Source of the DNA: Paraspadella gotoi
Lineage: Eukaryota > Chaetognatha
Assembly (NCBI GenBank): GCA_051294375.1
Contig: CM119267.1
Coordinates: 11,361,865-11,425,864 of the forward strand
Length of the DNA: 64,000 nucleotides
Direction of reading: 5' to 3'
How positions within the stretch are numbered: the first letter of the stretch is position 1; the number at the start of each line of letters is the position of its first letter. The notes below the pieces were generated by a model. The model made no database searches. It was not told the DNA's origin and saw only the letters and a program-made list of their open reading frames with translations. A program made the position numbers and the translations under genes. Of this stretch, positions 23,964-32,310 are shown piece after piece.

Positions 23964-25595
23964 AACCCATTTTCCTTCTTTTCTCCTCAACCCCAAGGTT
24001 CACTACGCGACGGGGGAAGACTCTCCTTTCCAAGAGATTTTCTCCGACCTTCACACCTGCCTTCGCCAAGATTGTCAGCACGCCATCGCCGGCGACTTTC
24101 TCTCCAAGATTCGTCCGTTGGGTCAACTTCCGATTGGAGTGCGACGCTACTTGTCCACCTTCGTCCGGGAACGCCTCTTCATCTCCGGGGACGAGATCAT
24201 CCAGCGCGGGCAGGTAAGTTTCGGGGGAGTTGGGTCGTTTTCGAAGGTTAAATCTTTGAAGACGCTAAGATTGGAAGTCTTGAGTTGAATGAAAAATGTC
24301 GTTTTGACGAAATTTACATGATGTAAGTTGTGTATAAGTTTAAAAGGTAAATTGTTTTTTTTTTCACTTTTAGCATTTTTTAAAAACAGAAAATTTTTTT
24401 CGGGCAGTTTGACCGTCCTGTTTGTATTCAAATTCTAGCTAAAATTTAACAATAAATTTTCCAATATGTTGCGCCGCAGTGACTTTGTTTTAACTTGTAT
24501 TGCCCTTTGATCAAATGATATGACATGACATGGCATGACATGACTAAAGAACTTTCTTTGCCTGTGTGTTTATGACATTCACTGCATCAAAATTCCGTTT
24601 TTTTCAGTCCCTTAGATTTGAGATTTTTTCTGTCTTATCGAATGAGCAACCAACTATAGGTAAATTATATGCATTTTTATCATAAGTGGGAGAGAACGAC
24701 AGAGAGACATACCGATGGACCGACCGACAGACGGACGACAGACGGACCGACAGAACGACCGAAAAGAGACTTTTAGAGTTGCTCCGCCAGTATTCGTGGC
24801 GCAACTAATAAAATTCACCTTTGTAAACGAAAAAATTTAACTTTAAATTTAAATTTAATTATAAGTAATATAATTTTATTAAAACAATTGACATTGAGAA
24901 GGTAAATCTGCACAAATGACTTGCTAATTTACTTCCTTCCCTAGGTTCTCGACGCCTTTTACTACGTCACTTCCGGTCAAGCCTTGCTCGGTATCGGCGC
25001 CGGCAAGAACTTCCGTACTTTCCGGGTGAGACCCGGCGAAGTGGTGAACCCCGTGCCGGATATCCGACTCGGCCGCGCCTCCTTCGACTGCCTTGCGTTG
25101 GTCAACACGACCATCTTCCTCATCGACATGGCTGACATCAGCCGGGTCCTGCTGGGGCTGCTGGCGCTGGAGACGTGGACGCCGGCGGAGAATCGATCCC
25201 GCTCCGTCGCTCACGACCACGACGACGATGAAAACGAGAGCGCGTTCGCGGATCCGGAGGAAGAGAGGATCCTCGTCGTCAGGGAGGAAGAGGAGGATGA
25301 AGAGGAGGAGGAGGAAGAAGATGATGAGGTCGACAAGAAACCGGAAACGAAAAACAAAAGAAAATTGAGAAAGTTGGGAAGGAAAAAGAGGACGGGCATC
25401 AAGAGGAGAGTTGGAAAAAACTTTAACGCGAAAAGCGACGAGGGGAAGATCGAAGATCCGAACGAAAACAACAACAACAAAAGCGCCGCTTCCTCTGCCA
25501 AAGATGACTCCTCTTCTTCCTCTTCCTCCTCCTCCTCCTCCTCATCCTCCAACGAATCGAACGCGACGAGAACCAACGCCAACTCGAACAGCCAC
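14428..25595 (+). CDS. Four-repeat cyclic nucleotide-gated-channel-like protein (gene span, ten joined exons)
   Basis: Exons 14428-14628, 14947-15016, 15200-16249, 16478-16777, 17143-17428, 17685-19971, 21274-23513, 23687-23824, 23998-24213 and 24945-25595 join without a phase conflict and encode about 2,480 residues, excluding a missing N-terminus. The protein has four successive blocks, each a hydrophobic S1-S6-like region, a C-linker-like helix rich in charged residues and a CNBD-like beta-roll. Repeat 1 is 14428-17428, repeat 2 about 17685-19420, repeat 3 about 19490-22540, repeat 4 about 22680-25170. Four channel units in one chain is the known plan of CNGK/tetraKCNG channels of sea urchin and fish sperm; family membership here is inference from architecture. 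It should sit in the plasma membrane as a pseudotetramer. None of the pore loops has a canonical TxGYG filter, and S4 segments carry few basic residues, so conduction and voltage sensing may be altered or lost. The link from exon 17685-19971 to 21274 spans an assembly gap. Confidence 0.75.
14947..15016 (+). CDS. Channel exon: repeat 1, short linker exon
   Basis: Seventy bases between a TCTCAAACAG acceptor and a consensus GTAAGT donor. It encodes GPPFFNVLVEVTKNVPARN in the only frame that satisfies both neighbours (phase 1 in, phase 2 out). Confidence 0.6.
15200..16249 (+). CDS. Channel exon: repeat 1, S2 to C-linker
   Basis: It starts after CACAG at 15199 in phase 2 and contains IDFATGVPIWFWCIQITGL, several membrane segments, and a turret with paired cysteines and two N-glycosylation sequons (NET, NHS). 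The pore/S6 region, VARRFAGGVLSPIGTTEVLF, aligns in spacing with the P-loop and S6 of CNG channels but has AGGV where GYG would be. After S6 a charged helix (VSREAKRIEYEDQM) matches the start of a C-linker. The donor CAG/GTAACT leaves phase 2. Confidence 0.8.
16478..16777 (+). CDS. Channel exon: repeat 1 CNBD, first half
   Basis: Phase 2 in and out, with acceptor GTTCCAG and donor CAG/GTATTT. It encodes the C-linker end and CNBD beta-roll up to LVKLGPGDYFGELSIVY. The FGEL motif matches the phosphate-binding cassette of classical CNBDs, including the Glu that contacts ribose. This is the best conserved of the four CNBDs. Confidence 0.8.
16933..17041. repeat. Near-perfect ~45-bp-arm foldback in an intron
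   Basis: The left arm runs from about 16933 to 16974 and the right arm from about 16996 to 17041, sharing AAGTGTTTTTGAATTTGTTA and more in inverted orientation. The ~20-bp centre is itself almost palindromic (GACAGACATGTCCGTC). It lies in the intron between the two halves of CNBD 1. It resembles a tiny foldback MITE; no target duplication is clear. Confidence 0.85.
17143..17428 (+). CDS. Channel exon: repeat 1 CNBD, second half (GC donor)
   Basis: The acceptor is CCCCAG at 17142, phase 2. It completes the CNBD (VSPTIVLAVTNCEAWILTKK); the Arg that normally binds the cyclic phosphate is not obvious (SPT in its place). A helical tail leads into repeat 2. The next exon begins in phase 0, which fits only if this exon ends at 17428 and the intron starts GCAAGT, a GC-AG intron. 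Confidence 0.7.
17429..17684 (+). other. GC-AG intron
   Basis: The intron begins GCAAGT and ends TTTCAG. A GT start three bases later (GCAA/GTTAAA) would leave phase 1 and break the frame of the following 2.3-kb exon, so the GC donor is favoured. Confidence 0.6.
17685..19971 (+). CDS. Channel exon: whole repeat 2 and S1-S4 of repeat 3
   Basis: A single 2.3-kb exon, phase 0 in and phase 1 out at ATGT/GTAAGT. Order: S1 (FFQLWTLSAGVIGVIAFTL), further membrane helices, an extracellular loop at about 18265-18470 with nine N-X-S/T sequons, pore and S6 (VAIRQGGYFIAYFAEDT then a long hydrophobic helix), C-linker, and a degenerate CNBD (FGTISMWTGRQFVTTIS). From about 19500 the next membrane domain begins, with SLRLLRIIPLYLL as a weakly charged S4. 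It has lower GC content than the other exons. If the intron is not removed the frame stops at 20012, which would give a truncated two-repeat product. Confidence 0.8.
20425..21202. mobile_element. Possible insertion bounded by a 17-bp direct repeat
   Basis: ATTATTCTCAGTATAAG occurs exactly at 20425-20441 and 21186-21202, enclosing about 744 bp with a 10-N gap. It could be a target-site duplication around a retroposed element, or contig ends repeating the same bases. The whole lies inside the channel intron 19972-21273. No coding capacity is seen. Confidence 0.3.
20452..20461. other. 10-N assembly gap
   Basis: A run of ten N inside the channel intron between 19971 and 21274. Missing sequence of unknown length could hide an exon, although the phases of the flanking exons already fit. 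Confidence 0.99.
21274..23513 (+). CDS. Channel exon: repeat 3 pore and CNBD, repeat 4 membrane domain
   Basis: The acceptor TTGTAAAG at 21273 gives phase 1, matching the previous donor; an alternative AG at 21280 would not. Order: turret with NGT and NAT sequons, pore/S6 region (YWAGQFIGKNFIVNMATLNF), C-linker, CNBD 3 interrupted by a Lys/Ser-rich insert (about 22200-22262), basic linker, S1-S4 of repeat 4, turret NGT, pore TASLGAGGYYEDIVPHN and S6. The pore of repeat 4 is the closest of the four to a K+/CNG filter because it keeps DIVPHN after the filter. The donor CAG/GTGAGA is in phase 0. Confidence 0.8.
23687..23824 (+). CDS. Channel exon: repeat 4 C-linker
   Basis: Phase 0, 46 codons: ADVVTSMYAFIAQEQDKEEE then SHMETLKLNKSLANRIQGYL. 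This is the expected continuation of S6 into a C-linker A'/B' helix (compare the 'Y...L..R...Y' pattern of CNG/HCN linkers). The donor AAG/GTTTGA is weak but the next exon agrees. Confidence 0.75.
23876..23963 (+). repeat. (CTTT)n microsatellite in intron
   Basis: About 22 CTTT units lie about 30 bp upstream of the next acceptor and extend its pyrimidine tract. Confidence 0.95.
23998..24213 (+). CDS. Channel exon: repeat 4 linker into CNBD
   Basis: Phase 0, 72 codons, acceptor CCCCAAG, consensus donor CAG/GTAAGT. It encodes VHYATGEDSPFQEIFSDL, RQDCQHAIAGDF and VRERLFISGDEIIQRGQ. The last part is the first CNBD strand (xxxGDxIxxxG) of the classical fold. Confidence 0.8.
24468..24805 (+). mobile_element. 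MITE-like element 1 with GTTGCGCC termini
   Basis: It has terminal inverted repeats GTTGCGCCGC (24468-24477) and GTGGCGCAAC (24796-24805), an internal GACCGACAGACGGAC-type tandem patch near 24712-24760, and no coding capacity. A diverged relative lies inverted at 32311-32586. It sits inside a channel intron. Confidence 0.7.
24945..25595 (+). CDS. Channel exon: repeat 4 CNBD and acidic/poly-Ser tail
   Basis: Acceptor CCCTAG, phase 0. It completes CNBD 4 (AFYYVTSGQALLGIGAGKNF then GRASFDCLALVNTTIFLID), which lacks FGE; the sequence GRAS resembles a protein-kinase-A-type cassette end but in altered spacing. After the CNBD comes a cytoplasmic tail rich in Glu/Asp (25280-25330), basic RKLGRKKRTGIKRR and a serine run encoded by a TCC repeat (25508-25551), probably disordered. 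The donor GCCAC/GTAAAT is in phase 0. If unspliced the frame stops near 25718. Confidence 0.75.
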
Positions 25596-25848
25596 GTAAA
25601 TAAGAACCGAGATTTTCGGGAAGGGGGTCGGGGTCAATGGTCATTGGTCGCGGTCGTGCGTGACGTCATTAATTACATTCTCATCCCCCCTCCCTCCGGG
25701 GGAGCTGGCAGAGTATAACTATAATAAACGTAATTATTGTTACATTTTTGCGCTTTAATGACGCAATTTCGTTTCGCGCCGTTGATTGTTTTTTCCCCAG
25801 AGTTGCCCTTCATTAATTCCCTCCGCTATCGCCCAAAAAAAGCGCTCT

Positions 25849-25851
<3 letters not shown>

Positions 25852-25937
<86 letters not shown>

Positions 25938-26045
25938 GCTCTCTGTAAAGCAATTTCTCATCCGCCGACACGTTAAGCTCCTTTCCGCCATTTTATGACG
26001 GAATCATTTTTTTCTTGTTCTCGTTTCTTCGTTTCTTCGTTTTTC

Positions 26046-26104
<59 letters not shown>

Positions 26105-26132
26105 CTCTCTCCTCTCTCTCTCTCTCTCTCTC
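25852..26132 (+). repeat. Two (CT)n tracts in the intron before exon 26178
   Basis: CT tracts at 25852-25936 and 26051-26132 are separated by unique DNA. Leu/Ser open frames here are repeat artefacts. Confidence 0.93.
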
Positions 26133-26177
26133 TTCTTTCCGTCGGGGGGCGCGCACGGTCGACTCGGAATCCGCCAG

Positions 26178-27505
26178 GACCAAGTCGGTCAACCCGGTCA
26201 TCGACCCATTGCGACCTCTGCCGACCCAGAAGCGCCCGCAGCCACCGTGAGATTTGCTTGGATGTAGGGGTTGTTTCCTTGTTATTGTTTTGGTTGTTGT
26301 TGTTGTTTATGGGGAAATCGTAAGATAAGCTAATAAAATGTTGTGACGCATGGTTTTCAAATTCGTCTGATTTTGACTGCTATTACCTGTTTTTTAAGTA
26401 ATCATGTCTGTCTTCGTTTGTTAACTGTTTGTGCATCCAATAGCTGACCAGCTTGCGAGGACGTTGAGAAAAATACTGGTGACGTTAATGAGTAATGAGT
26501 GATCACGATTAATAAATAATTTATTGATTAATCAAAAGTTAAGGTTTTCACAACTCTTTTATGTTTTTTTATTGACTCCCAGGGACAACGCAAACCAAGG
26601 AACGGCGCCCGATGAGTAAGCCACCATCCCCAAATTAAAATGTAGTCTAATACCAATAATACAACAACTTACAAAACAATCAAAACGACTCCAACAACCG
26701 CAACAACGACAGCAACGCAACGACCCATCACAACGACGTCTCCAAGCCTTCGTAACCTCCCATGAACCCGCTCTGCAGCCCGTTGGCGTCGCTGATTGCG
26801 GGCGTAAGCGTCGAAGCGATCGCCGACAAAGAAGCCACCTTCGTGGACGAGCGTCTCCAAGCGCTCAAGGAGGAAGAGGAGGAAAACAGCGACAGCACCG
26901 ACCTCTTCGAAGACGACGAGGACGACGTCGAGGACGAACTCATGATGGCGGCCGATCGCTTCAACGAGACTCTGGTCAACATCAAACTCGTTCTTGGGGA
27001 GAGAGTGAAGAAGGTGGGGGTCGATCGGACANNNNNNNNNNCAATCAATCAATCAATCAATCAATCTTTCAATCAATCATCAATACTATCAATCTATAAA
27101 CTTTTTAAACGGCAGCGTCTACTCGCACTGGAGAAATGGTCCGAAATGTTGAATAAGATTTATCCGCTGATTCATCAAGTCGGCGCTCATCATTTGGCCA
27201 AGAAGCTTGCTTGGCTCTGCTTGGAGGAGAACATGGCTCTCAACGTACCGGGTGACTAAAACTTTTTTTTATTAAATAATTTTTTTCTTTTAATAATAAA
27301 TAGCAGTTGGGTTTCATCTTTCGATTTAGAAGCAGTAGAAGGAGAAGGAACCAATGAAGAACGGAAGACTACCGTTAAAATCGGCGGCGTTGAGGGTAAG
27401 TTGAGATTGAAAGAAAGAAAGAAAGACAGAAAGAGAAAAAATAAAAGAGCAACGATTTTATCGATTTCTTCAGCAGCGACAACTGCCGAGAAATCCAAGA
27501 ACTGA
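26178..27505 (+). CDS. Probable 3' exons continuing the channel tail (tentative joins)
   Basis: Candidate exons 26178-26246, 26583-26615, 26779-27013, 27116-27251, 27330-27395 and 27474-27505 have good splice sites and chain to a TGA at 27503-27505. Frames include TKSVNPVIDPLRPLPTQKRP, an acidic helix-rich stretch (DERLQALKEEEEENSD, FEDDEDDVEDELMMAADRF) and WSEMLNKIYPLIHQVGAHHL. The entry phase of 26178 in its GC3-rich frame does not match the phase-0 exit of 25595, so an exon or alternative donor is missing; the strict phase-0 reading instead stops at 26613-26615. An ATG at 26762 could also start a separate small gene. Function not recognised; the most economical reading is a cytoplasmic tail of the channel. 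Confidence 0.45.
27032..27041. other. 10-N assembly gap
   Basis: It lies in an intron beside a (CAAT)n-like patch. The noisy duplicate near 47655-47675 reads straight through with only a couple of dozen bases, so little sequence is missing. Confidence 0.99.
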
Positions 27506-27786
27506 ACATCAGAGTCTCAAGAGACTAACCTGTCGATCAGCGCCGGACCTTAAAAAATGTTCAGTCTCCTGACTTTAGTGATTCGTCGTCGTTTAATGTG
27601 TTATCGTAACTTATTCGTAGTCAATTAAAATGCATGTGGATCAAGTTTGTTTTATTTTAGGTGATTCTCAGTTTTTGTTGTTAGTTGTTATAGTCTGTAG
27701 TACAAAACTTATAAAAATAGTAATATTTTCAATTTTTCACACATAAATGCATAAGATTGATTAAGTGCATAAAAGCATATGATCGA

Positions 27787-27792
27787 AATAAA
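27787..27792 (+). terminator. Candidate AATAAA polyadenylation signal
   Basis: The first canonical AATAAA after the 27503-27505 stop, about 280 bp downstream. A single hexamer in AT-rich DNA is weak evidence. Confidence 0.3.
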
Positions 27793-28011
27793 AATTTACA
27801 TCGACTACGAACCAAATGTAAAGTAGTATTCATGTATTTACCACGTCGTACAAAATTCGTTTCTTTCTGTCGTGAATTCGATCGCTTTTTATATGGACGA
27901 CGCCACAGAGGTTGCCAGTAACGATGCGCCCTCTTCGATTCTATCGCCGATGACGTCGCGGCGCTCGCGACGCCGCGCCACCTGAACCGAATACGAGCGA
28001 TCATTGCCAAA

Positions 28012-28051
<40 letters not shown>

Positions 28052-28096
28052 CTCGAGCCTTATAAAAACGTCATGATCGTCGTCGTCGTCGTCACC
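28012..28096 (+). promoter_or_regulatory. Possible core promoter: (ACG)n, TATAAAA, (CGT)n
   Basis: A TATAAAA at 28061-28067 lies between a (GAC)n run (28012-28050) and a (GTC)n run (28079-28095), which are inverted relative to each other. A CRE-like TGACGTCG is at 27951-27958. It lies between the channel 3' end and the GPCR coding exon at 29997, which has an upstream intron, so a 5' UTR exon near here is possible. This is inference only. Confidence 0.25.
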
Positions 28097-28634
28097 TGCT
28101 TCCCAAAGAACATCTGACGCGCAAAGAGAAAGTCTCTACTGGCGGCTGCGGCTTTCGGCTCCAACCCATTCGCCCATCACGTCCTCGTTCGCCGATTTCC
28201 TTTCGAGAGCGGCGGCGTTGTTGTTGTTGTTGTTGTGCTCAGTTTATGATAAATTCATTTTTTTTTGGCGGGCAATGTGCCCCCCCCCTTTTTTTGATAG
28301 AGCTACTTTTGCAGACCGCGTCGATTTTGAAAGGAATCTAGTCGATAACTTTAGCGATAATCGATGTTGGTAAACGTGAAAGTCATTTCGTTTCCTTCAC
28401 GAGTTCACAGTGAAAACCGAAAACGTAAGCGGCTCAAAATAAGAGAGTTGTGATCGTCGTCGTCGTCGTCGTCACTTGGCTCGACGTTACGAACGTGAAA
28501 ACGTTTTTGATTAAAAACCCAAAATAGGGAATGAATCAATGCAACCAGTGTCGTCATTGACTGAGAGGAATTCGGTATCATTTTTTCGTTTTGAGTGGTT
28601 TGATGGCGGTGGGAGAGAAGAGAGAGGAGAGAGA

Positions 28635-28636
<2 letters not shown>

Positions 28637-28675
<39 letters not shown>

Positions 28676-29146
28676 CTTATAATTGAGATGCCCACCTTTA
28701 AAAAGATCTCCGAACTACATGAAGAATTCAACATATTAAACTTTAATTTTAATTTTAACTTTAATTTTCACTTTAACTTTAATTTTAATTCCTTATCTTT
28801 CCAACATGACTAAAATTTTTATTCCGGGTTCGAGTCATAAATTTCTCCAATTGAACTTTGCGCGGAATTCCGCTCATCCCACGATTGAAATACCTTCACG
28901 CTATCGCTCTCACGTCACGAATTAAGATTTACCAGATCTCCACGATTCATCACGTTTCTCACAGAATTTCTCGTATTTGTTTTATTTTACAGTGGGGATA
29001 ATTTTCTCAGAAGTTAGACGGTTAGGCAATTTTCTTTCTTAGTATAGTTTTGAATTGAAGACAAACCTGCGCGAAATCGACTGGAAAAGAAATCCATTAA
29101 ACATACACACAGTGTCACACACACACACTCTCTCTCTGCTCAATCT

Positions 29147-29190
<44 letters not shown>

Positions 29191-29300
29191 TCTTTCTCTC
29201 TCTCTCTTCTCTCTTCTCTCTTCTCTCTCTCTCTCTCTCTCTCTCTCCTCTCTTCTCTCTCTCTCTCTCTCTCTCTCTCACTTTCTCTCTCTTCTCATTC
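28637..29300. repeat. (GA)n, TTTAATTTTAAC-type and (CT)n simple repeats
   Basis: The stretch contains GA at 28637-28672, an AACTTTAATTTT-type tandem patch at 28738-28793 and a long interrupted CT region at 29125-29300. No exon is supported between 28100 and 29959. Confidence 0.85.
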
Positions 29301-29800
29301 TCGTTTTCTGCTGGCCTCGTCGTCAAATCCATTCCCGGCGACGAGATAAAAAGCTTCGATTTGCCTCTTACTCTTCGTCGTCGTCTTCGTCTTCGTCGTC
29401 GTCTTCGTCGTCGTCAATCTCGCCCAGCCCCAGTAAGAAAAAAAAAAGAGCGACCGTTTCCGAGCTCGATGACGTAATAATGGTCTTCGTCCCTTTCGTC
29501 ATCGTCTTCGTCGTCGTCGGCTTCGTCGTCGCCGCCGCTCAGAAATTTTACGACTTACCAATCTTCGTTTAAATATTGATTTAATAAAAAAAAAAAAACC
29601 AAAAAAAAAACTGAAAAATATTAATCCAATTTGTCATTCGGAAATGAAAGGCTTTTTCCCTCGCGAAGGTTAAAACCCCAACGCTTCGTGGAGAAATCCT
29701 CATTCAGCCTCGAGTCGTTCGACAGAATGAAGAGGGAAGATCTTTTTCTTGAAGGAAAAAAAAAGGAGGAGCCGTGACGAGAACTGTCGCGCACGCGAAT

Positions 29801-29831
<31 letters not shown>

Positions 29832-29959
29832 AAAAAAAGAAGAGTTAACGACCGAGAAAAATTCTCGAACGAAATCGAAAACAAAAATTCTAAACGTTGC
29901 TCCGTCTCTCTATCTCTGTCTCTCTCTATTTCGGACATTGACATACTTTTTGTCCACAG

Positions 29960-30415
29960 CAAAACGAGAACAACTCAACCAAAAAAGACTTTCGCCATGA
30001 CTTCGCCGTCGCCCTCGTCGACGATCCCTTCCACCCTCGGTCCCTCGTCCGTCTCCACGTTCGGCACAACTTCCGCCTTCTCCACCGCCGCCTCCCTTTC
30101 CACAAACGCCACTTTCCTACCCACCAACGCCACCTTCCTACCCACCAACGCCACCTTATTACCCACCAACGCCTCTACCAACGCCTCCACCGGGTGCGAC
30201 GCCCTCGTCAATCACCACGACTTCACCGCCGGCAGCGTCGCCGCTTTTCTATCCATCCTCCCCAACGTGCTGCTGCTGCTGACGTTTCGGCTGGCGCGGC
30301 GCCGGGACAAGGCGGCGCCGATGGGCGTGGTTCACTTCAAGATCCTCGCTTTGCTAGACATCAGCTACGGAGTCGTCGACACGCTCGCCGACTTTCCCTT
30401 CAAAAAAGTTTTGGG
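29960..30415 (+). CDS. Rhodopsin-like GPCR, exon with start codon, N-terminus, TM1 and start of TM2
   Basis: The acceptor TGTCCACAG precedes a 37-nt untranslated stretch and ATG at 29997 (context CGCCATGA). The N-terminus is Ser/Thr-rich with repeated NATFLPT units and several N-glycosylation sites, as expected for an extracellular GPCR tail. TM1 follows (VAAFLSILPNVLLLLTF), then a basic first intracellular loop (RLARRRDKAAP) and TM2 (FKILALLDISYGVVDTL). The donor GG/GTAAAA leaves phase 2. A full receptor is built from exons 29960-30415, 32106-32285, 32874-33081, 58112-58273 and 58631-58935; the last two are adjacent to the third in the true genome once the artefactual 33106-55587 insert is removed. 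Ligand unknown. Best guess is a peptide (for example FMRFamide-type) receptor, from TM7 alone. Confidence 0.7.
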
Positions 30416-30617
30416 GTAAAAGATGTCATGTGATGACGATGATGATAACGAGGATGATGGTGATGATGATGATTGTCATGATATTGGCTATCTGTCTATC
30501 TTTCTCACTCTCTGTCTCACTGTCTGTCTTTTTGAAGATCGTGATGAGGATTAAAACATTTTGAGTTACTTGAAATCTCCGCTCCCATATCTTACTTTGC
30601 CTATCGTTCTGGTATTT

Positions 30618-30923
30618 TCTTCCGGATATCCCGCTGCGCAACATTTTTTTATTTGCGGCTTGCCGCGACTCAATAAAATACGCTTACCGTCGATCTGACT
30701 TCAGTCTAGGTTAATCCATCTGTTTCTCTGTTTTTATCTTTCTATCTTTCTATCTTTCTATCTGAACATCATGGAAAGCGAACGCCTTTTTGAGCTCTTG
30801 CACTGCAACAATGAGAAAGCAACAGTGCAGAAAGAGCCGAAGGCGATCTCGCTGTTAATTTTTTCTCGCTCTATTGTATTAAAGAACATCAAATAATTCT
30901 CGAACCGTAACTTAAAGAAAGCT
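30618..30923. repeat. Allelic end-duplication across a gap, left copy
   Basis: Nearly identical to 30934-31245 on the other side of the 10-N gap, with several substitutions (for example GACTTCAGTCTAGG here against GATTTCAGTCTTCG). The noisy long-read copies contain only one unit each, so the tandem arrangement is an assembly artefact made from two alleles. Confidence 0.85.
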
Positions 30924-30933
30924 NNNNNNNNNN
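30924..30933. other. 10-N gap, actually a haplotype join
   Basis: The two flanks overlap in sequence (see 30618-30923 and 30934-31245). There is no missing sequence; the gap should be closed by overlap. Confidence 0.95.
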
Positions 30934-31245
30934 CTTCCGGATATCCCGCTGCGCAACATTTTTTTATTTGCGGCTTGCCGCGACTCAATAAAATACGCTT
31001 ACCGTCGATCTGATTTCAGTCTTCGTTAATCCATCTGTTTCTCTGTTTTTATTGCTATCTTTCTATCTTTCTATCTTTCTATCCGAACATCACGGAAAGC
31101 GAACGCCTTTTTGAGCTCTTGCGCTGCAACAATGAGAAAGCAACAATGCAGAAAGAGCCGAAGGCTATCTCGCTGTTAATTTTTTCTATCATTATTGTAA
31201 CAAAAGAACATCAAATAATTCTCGAACCGTAAGTTAAAGAAAGCT
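30934..31245. repeat. Allelic end-duplication across a gap, right copy
   Basis: Second allele of 30618-30923. It is matched by noisy read B near 54990-55320 at the discriminating positions. Confidence 0.85.
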
Positions 31246-31583
31246 CAACTACTATTCGCCCTGTATCTTTTACGTAAAATACGTAGATGTAAAAAAAATG
31301 TATAACTCCAGCGGAGTTTAAACCTAAAGTCTAATTTCCCCAAGGAAATAATGATCGATTGGGCATAAAAACCATTTTTCTCAATAAACATCAGTCCGGT
31401 GTTATTCATGACCTGCCTCGACGGGTTTCTTCGTTAAAAGGCTCGCGACAGCAGAACCGTTTACACTGGTCTTCGAGGAGAAAACTTCAACTTAATTACA
31501 ATAATTGCGTTAAGGTTGGGGCTGGTTCAGAAAGAAAGAAAGAAAGAAAGAAGAAAGAAACAAAAGAAAGAAGAGAGGAGAGG

Positions 31584-31589
<6 letters not shown>

Positions 31590-31644
<55 letters not shown>

Positions 31645-31650
31645 AAGACG
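31590..31650. repeat. (AAAG)n/(GA)n microsatellite
   Basis: Compound AAAG and GA tract beginning near 31530. The noisy allele at about 52090-52300 carries a much longer AAAG portion. Confidence 0.9.
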
Positions 31651-32105
31651 ACCTTTTTTTCGACGCCGTCAAATCCTTTTTAAAAGTCTTCATTTTCATT
31701 GTTCGCGGTGGTCGCCGAGTCGGAAAGCTGGGTTTTGAAGGGGATTTAGGTCGCGTCCCCTGCCTGCGTCGCCTTGACCAAGGATTTTGGTTGCGAAACG
31801 GCCGAAAGAATTCGCACACGCTATTAATACTCGTAATCTTTAATAACCCGGCGATGACCAGTGTGTAAATTGAAAAAAATCGCTTTGAAAAGTTTTCAAA
31901 AACTGTTGTTGATCTGGCAATTTTAATAACTGTTTGAAGCTTCTGGCTTCTATGCGTAGCAACGTAGTACTTCTTTGAACGGCATGATCGATCTAGTATT
32001 AAACAATATTTATGTATAGTAATCGTATGAAAAGTTTGCAGCAAATGTTTACATCGGAATAAAATGAGTCAAAAAGCCCCAAATGTTTTGTTTATCTTCG
32101 CCCAG

Positions 32106-32285
32106 CTGCCGAAAGTGGAGCTGCTTCCGCGTTCGAGATTTCTTCGTGGATCTTCATGACACCGGCGACGGTCCGTCCGTCCTCGTGCTCAATCGATACT
32201 TCACGGCGTTTTCGCTATCATGACGGTCAAACGACTCTTGGCCTGGTCCAGCCAATTAAGTCGGGCAATTAGTTTTCTTTCAAAG
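32106..32285 (+). CDS. GPCR exon: ECL1 to TM3 and second loop (frame damaged)
   Basis: The acceptor CGCCCAG and donor AAG/GTGAAT are good, but no single frame spans the exon. One frame holds SVLVLNRYFTAF, an NRY version of the DRY motif at the end of TM3; another holds MTVKRLLAWSSQLSRAISFL. A noisy read (52720-52756) spells the exon start with fewer bases and gives SEVDCSAFEIF in the phase required by exon 1, supplying the conserved TM3 cysteine. I infer uncorrected base insertions in this block rather than a pseudogene. Confidence 0.5.
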
Positions 32286-32310
32286 GTGAATACGTTTGTT
32301 TTTTTTTTAA

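Noticed and set aside
23702-23996. Lys-Glu and Phe-Leu-Ser frames
   Set aside because: They arise from the (CTTT)n intronic repeat; the real coding here is the short C-linker exon 23687-23824.
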